Assembly (NCBI GenBank): GCA_905250125.1
Contig: CAJNOL010001200.1
Location: 1-64,000, forward strand
Length of the DNA stretch: 64,000 bases
Reading direction: 5' to 3'
Origin: Rotaria sordida
Lineage: Eukaryota > Rotifera > Eurotatoria > Philodinida > Philodinidae
Position numbers and translations under genes: made by a program. The first letter of the stretch is position 1. Every line of letters begins with the position of its first letter. Below are positions 60,653 to 64,000 of this stretch, piece by piece. The notes beneath the pieces are model-generated. The model did not search any database, was not told where the DNA came from, and saw only the letters and a program-made list of their open reading frames with translations.

Positions 60653-63349
60653 TCTCGTCTTGTGCAAGATAAAAAAAGTACAGGCAGCAATCTACAACTG
60701 CGATCATCACCAATTAATCTATATTTGTCTTCATCTCGACATGAGTCAGCATTCAGTGATAGGTCTCACATGCGTCTGAACGATAACGGCACAAGCTCAT
60801 CGACATTGATCCAGTCTTTCAAATTGAAAATTCCCGACGTAAGTGATATTTCTTTTTTCCAAAATGCTTAATCCATTACTCAGTTCCTTGTTGATAGAAC
60901 AAAGATCGTCATTCGATCGTAAGTTTCGTAATATACAAGAAGATTTCGATGTATAAGTAATCTTTGAATAGAAAAACGGATCATCGAATCGATCGAAATT
61001 GGAGCACAATATTGATGAATCAAAAACGAAGAAACGACGCAGGTTCGTTGCTTCTGTCCTATCACTTACATTATCATTTAGCACACTTTTTAGAAGACGG
61101 AACGGCTATTTGCTGTGCTCGCCAGTTTGCTGTATCCTATCGATGTTAGTAACAATTCTTTTGTTGGCTGCACTTGCAGCGCTTATCGTGGCTATGATAG
61201 GCTCTCCTAAAAAAAGTACTACATCAGCTAGTGAGTACAAAAACTTCTCACACTTCTACCACAATTGTCTTGTTTACGAAAGCGATATTTATAATCTGAA
61301 GTACATTATTTAGCTGCAAGATAAGTTGATTAGGCCGAGACGAAAACTTGTTTTTTCTAGTCCTCTTACTTGACTGAAGGTGTAGCTGGAGTGGCTGGGT
61401 GTGGGTATGAATGAAGGTGTGCGGGTATGAGTGTGGATGTGAATGTGGATCCGGGTTTAAATGAACAGAGAACCAATATCCACACACTCACACCAACCTA
61501 CATTTTCATTCCTAGCCATTCGAAAGTGTATAGGGAAAAAACTATGCAAAGTACTATTTTTTGTGGAGCACGATCTCAAAAGGGGCGTTGACGTATATAG
61601 GGTAGAAATTTGAACTCACTCTGCTCTCCTTCTAGACCATGGAATATATGTTGTGATAATATAAAAAGTACCAATCTTTGATTGAAAGAACTAAGAACAC
61701 ATTTCTTGTGTACCAGAAGATAATCTCGATTACAGCGTAGTAGACTGATCTAGTCGAATAATAATCTGTTTTAGAAACGAAAGACGCGCATGTGAAATAG
61801 GCTTTTTTATTGAGTGTAGGGAACAGTTCCCTATACCTGATACTGTATTTGATTTTAAATAAGATACGTTAGACAGCTAGATATGTCAAATACAAAATCC
61901 AGCTTTTCACTATGTCTCAGCCGTTATTTTCTGGTGATTTTCTAAGGAACTGAATAGATTATCATTTGGTAAATAATCAAAGATTCAGCGATGAAGGCTG
62001 ATAAGGAAAACTATAAAACACACACAGTGCCATTTCTTGCGGAACAACTGCCATATGATTTTGTATAATTTTTAACCTCAGGTCGATGGTTTCGGTCCTC
62101 AGATCTATGAATTTCCGGCGTGAACCCGCAGTAAAGATACCGTTCCATCCTGAAAATGGCGGAGAATGATAGGAACTTGGAAGCAAAAATCCGATGGTCG
62201 TATCTGGTTACTGGCTCTACCTAGTTCTAGTCGGCTTCAATTGAAATTGAATCGATTCAATCGTCGGATTCATTCATTGGAACCTACTTGCAAGTTCGTA
62301 CCATTTTCCAGCTCTGACTGGCTGAATCTCATATATCTGACACTGTTTATCTGGTACCATATTGCTATAAAAAGTTCCATTACTCGTTTTTCTACTTAAT
62401 AGCTGCACTTTTTAAAATCAAATGTTGACCCTTTTTTCATCCAGCTTGATGAGCACTCATAAATTGATAGCAGCTAATTTTTTATCAATCAGCTTAATGG
62501 GCAAAAACTTTGAGAGTAGAGGTTTTCCTCATCATTACCTATGTAGCCGAACAATGATGCAATTAAATGATAATGCAATACATTATTTACAATCATAATG
62601 CATTAAAATGCGTGAACAAACTTGCATTATCACGCAATTGCACCCATTATTTGCGCAGCGATCACATGAGTAATTTCGATGTTTGTATGGCACCAAAAAA
62701 CTAACTGCTAACTTATGTTTGGTTCCTTGTTCGCTTCTTACAAACTCTGATGAGAACTAGATTTATCAAGATTTCAGTGAGTCTTGCTTCAATAATACAA
62801 AATTGAGCCGAATTAGGAGACTCCAGTAATAAATTGTTGGTTATCGCAGACACGATTGACCATTCCCTAAGAAATTATTGTGCCAATTCATGGCAATAGG
62901 GACAGTAGCTAGCATGACTATAAGTGAGTTTCAACTTTGTAATATTCTTTTACACTGAAAGATATTATGCCACCACTAGCCACTGTCGCGGCGAATACAA
63001 CGACTACAAGTAAGTTTGAATATAAAATGCTCTTTGGCGGCGATAAATATGATGCTTTCATTAGCAACGGACACGACAACTATAATGAATACAAGTAGGT
63101 CTCAACATTGTACCATTGTTTATGCTGAAAAATATTGTGTTCTACCTAGCTACGGTCACAGCAAATGCGACGACTTCACGTAAGTTTGAATATAAAGCGC
63201 TCTTCGATAGTAATAAATGTAATGCCTTCACTAGCGACTGATACGACAACTACAATGAATACAAGTATGTCTCAACATTGTACTACTTTTTATGCTGAAA
63301 AATATCATGTTCCACGTAGCTGCCACCACGGTGAATGCGACGACTACAA
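60653..63349 (+). CDS. Single-pass membrane protein with Thr-rich microexon stalk (partial)
   Basis: Exons 60653-60838 and 60972-61230 join in phase 0 and end in phase 1, followed after a 1.7-kb intron by phase-1 microexons 62909-62923 (or 62906-62923), 62980-63009, 63065-63094, 63150-63179, 63235-63264 and 63320-63349. The encoded order is a Ser/Asn-rich cytoplasmic part, the basic cluster KTKKRRRF, a second basic RRR, an apolar membrane segment (CILSMLVTILLLAALAALIV), then SPKKSTTSA and decapeptides TTVAANTTTT, TTDTTTIMNT, TTVTANATTS, PTDTTTTMNT, TATTVNATTT. This is a type II topology with a heavily O-glycosylable, partly N-glycosylable stalk. Neither the first exon with its start codon nor the ectodomain exons were found; the gene may run past the window's end. 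Family unknown. Confidence 0.6.
61378..61503. repeat. GT/CA hexamer hairpin 5, inside an intron
   Basis: GT-rich arm 61378-61452 (GGAGTGGCTGGGTGTGGGTA, GAGTGTGGATGTGAATGTGG), spacer GTTTAAATGAACAGAGAACC then AATATCC, CA-rich arm ACACACTCACACCAACCTAC. The spacer is nearly the same as in hairpin 1 (TTTTAAATGAAGAGATGAAC, AATATCC), which ties the copies into one family. Confidence 0.75.
61504..62908 (+). other. Long intron before the microexons
   Basis: About 1.4 kb without recognised exons. A small cluster of ATGCA/TGCAT-type strings (62,560-62,650: AATGATGCAATTAAATGATA, CATAATGCATTAAAATGCGT) forms short inverted repeats. Frames at 61977-62186 (-) and 62166-62399 (+) show no motif. Confidence 0.4.
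62909..63349 (+). repeat. 85/170-bp exon-intron tandem array
   Basis: Five 30-nt microexons are separated by four introns of exactly 55 bp. Introns 1 and 3 resemble each other (GTAAGTTTGAATATAAA...) and introns 2 and 4 resemble each other (GTAGGTCTCAACATTGTA / GTATGTCTCAACATTGTA), so the duplicated unit is 170 bp with two exons. The intron before the first full microexon (62924-62979, 56 bp) is a diverged member of the second type. Confidence 0.85.
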
Positions 63350-64000
63350 GTAAGTTTAAACGTAGCAGTATTTCTCATGATGTGCAATATTATACTGTTA
63401 TTGATATCCGTGTCAAAATTTGTGGCCTTCTACGGTTTCACGAATAGTTTTCGATAGGAACAGGTTGTAGAACTGAATGGTAATATCTATCATTAAGCAA
63501 CTTGCTACTCTCTTTCTAAAAAAATTTCTTGCATTAATGCTCATCATATTATGAGATATACAAAGCTAGTATTATTAAGCAATTATCATAGCAATATGAC
63601 AAGTTTAGTGACTATTCAAGAAAAAAGAAGTATACAGACTTTAGATCTTAGATCAATCATTGCGGACTACGAAAACAATGGGATTTCACTGGGATCGATC
63701 GGAAAGATAGGAGAAAAATCATCGTATCCTGCATGAAAACACTCGAAATCAATGAAATAAGAAAGCAGTATTCGGACTGGAAAGTCTTTGCATTTTTCCG
63801 AACGATTTACGGTCATTACCTGCCGGAGAGAACAAGAATTGGATCGGAGGTTATCGGAAAAAACGGAGACTTAAAGGCCGAAATACTCTTTCCATGTTTC
63901 ATCGCTTTTGTGATGTTTTCTGTCAGGATCAAACCCGTGCGTCTTGACCTTTGATAGTCAGTCACACAACAAAAAAAGAAAAACCCGAAAGTCTTTTAGA
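63350..64000. other. Right edge, exons not resolved
   Basis: A good GTAAGT donor at 63350 shows that the transcript continues, but no acceptor with a matching Thr-rich exon was found. Frames at 63551-63736 and 63733-63954 (+) are open and have mixed composition (SDWKVFAFFRTIYGHYLPER), and could be part of the ectodomain or a separate gene; no domain is recognised. Confidence 0.35.

Noticed and set aside
60964-61149. Alternative frame across the membrane-protein exon
   Set aside because: The overlapping frame 60999-61230 gives basic clusters plus a clear membrane segment and a phase-matched GTGAGT donor; the other frame does not.
1-64000. tRNA, rRNA, spliced-leader genes and CRISPR arrays
   Set aside because: Scanned by eye for the tRNA T-loop motif, rRNA-like GC-rich conserved strings, the bdelloid spliced leader and regularly spaced short repeats; none convincing. 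The regular 85-bp array at 63 kb is exons and introns, not CRISPR.

Overview
The window is eukaryotic nuclear DNA. It is strongly AT-rich, its genes are cut by many short GT-AG introns (often 50-70 bp), and its proteins are animal ones: CBP/p300, an SLC13 transporter, an RTP-like 3CxxC zinc-finger protein and a C20orf27/ADISSP-like protein. A U-box/kinase/NLR-type LRR fusion and a membrane protein with a Thr-rich stalk built from microexons suggest a rotifer, most likely a bdelloid such as Rotaria or Adineta. The species is an inference; no marker gene is present.

Layout. 1-10.3 kb: no intact gene; palindromic foldback elements, a decayed DUF3987-like fragment and a decayed FLYWCH/MULE-type fragment. 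10.4-14.8 kb (+): one 18-exon gene that I join by splice phase, encoding U-box, tyrosine-kinase-like domain, short Cys/His segment and at least 14 LRRs, each LRR being one 84-nt phase-0 exon. 15-21 kb: gene-poor. 21.2-34.0 kb (+): a complete nine-exon CBP/p300 acetyltransferase gene (about 1,835 aa) with TAZ1, KIX, bromodomain, RING/PHD, HAT, ZZ and TAZ2, whose introns are loaded with foldback repeats. 34.6-39.0 kb: gene-poor. 39.1-41.7 kb (+): a 15-exon SLC13 sodium/carboxylate cotransporter (605 aa). 44.4-45.0 kb (+): two-exon 3CxxC zinc-finger gene. 47.2-47.8 kb (-): three-exon C20orf27/ADISSP-like gene.

45-64 kb becomes repeat-rich: large foldbacks, a decayed mariner transposase, a TIR repeat shared with a CBP intron, and a recurring hairpin family (GT-rich degenerate hexamers, short AT-rich spacer, CA-rich hexamers) that recalls the bdelloid telomere unit TGTGGG. 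At the right edge lies a partial membrane-protein gene whose Thr-rich stalk is made of 30-nt microexons separated by introns of exactly 55 bp, an 85/170-bp exon-intron tandem array.

The genes do not form a pathway. The most striking features are the U-box-kinase-LRR architecture, the exon-per-repeat growth of two genes, and the density of palindromic elements. All joins, coordinates and repeat pairings were made by eye.
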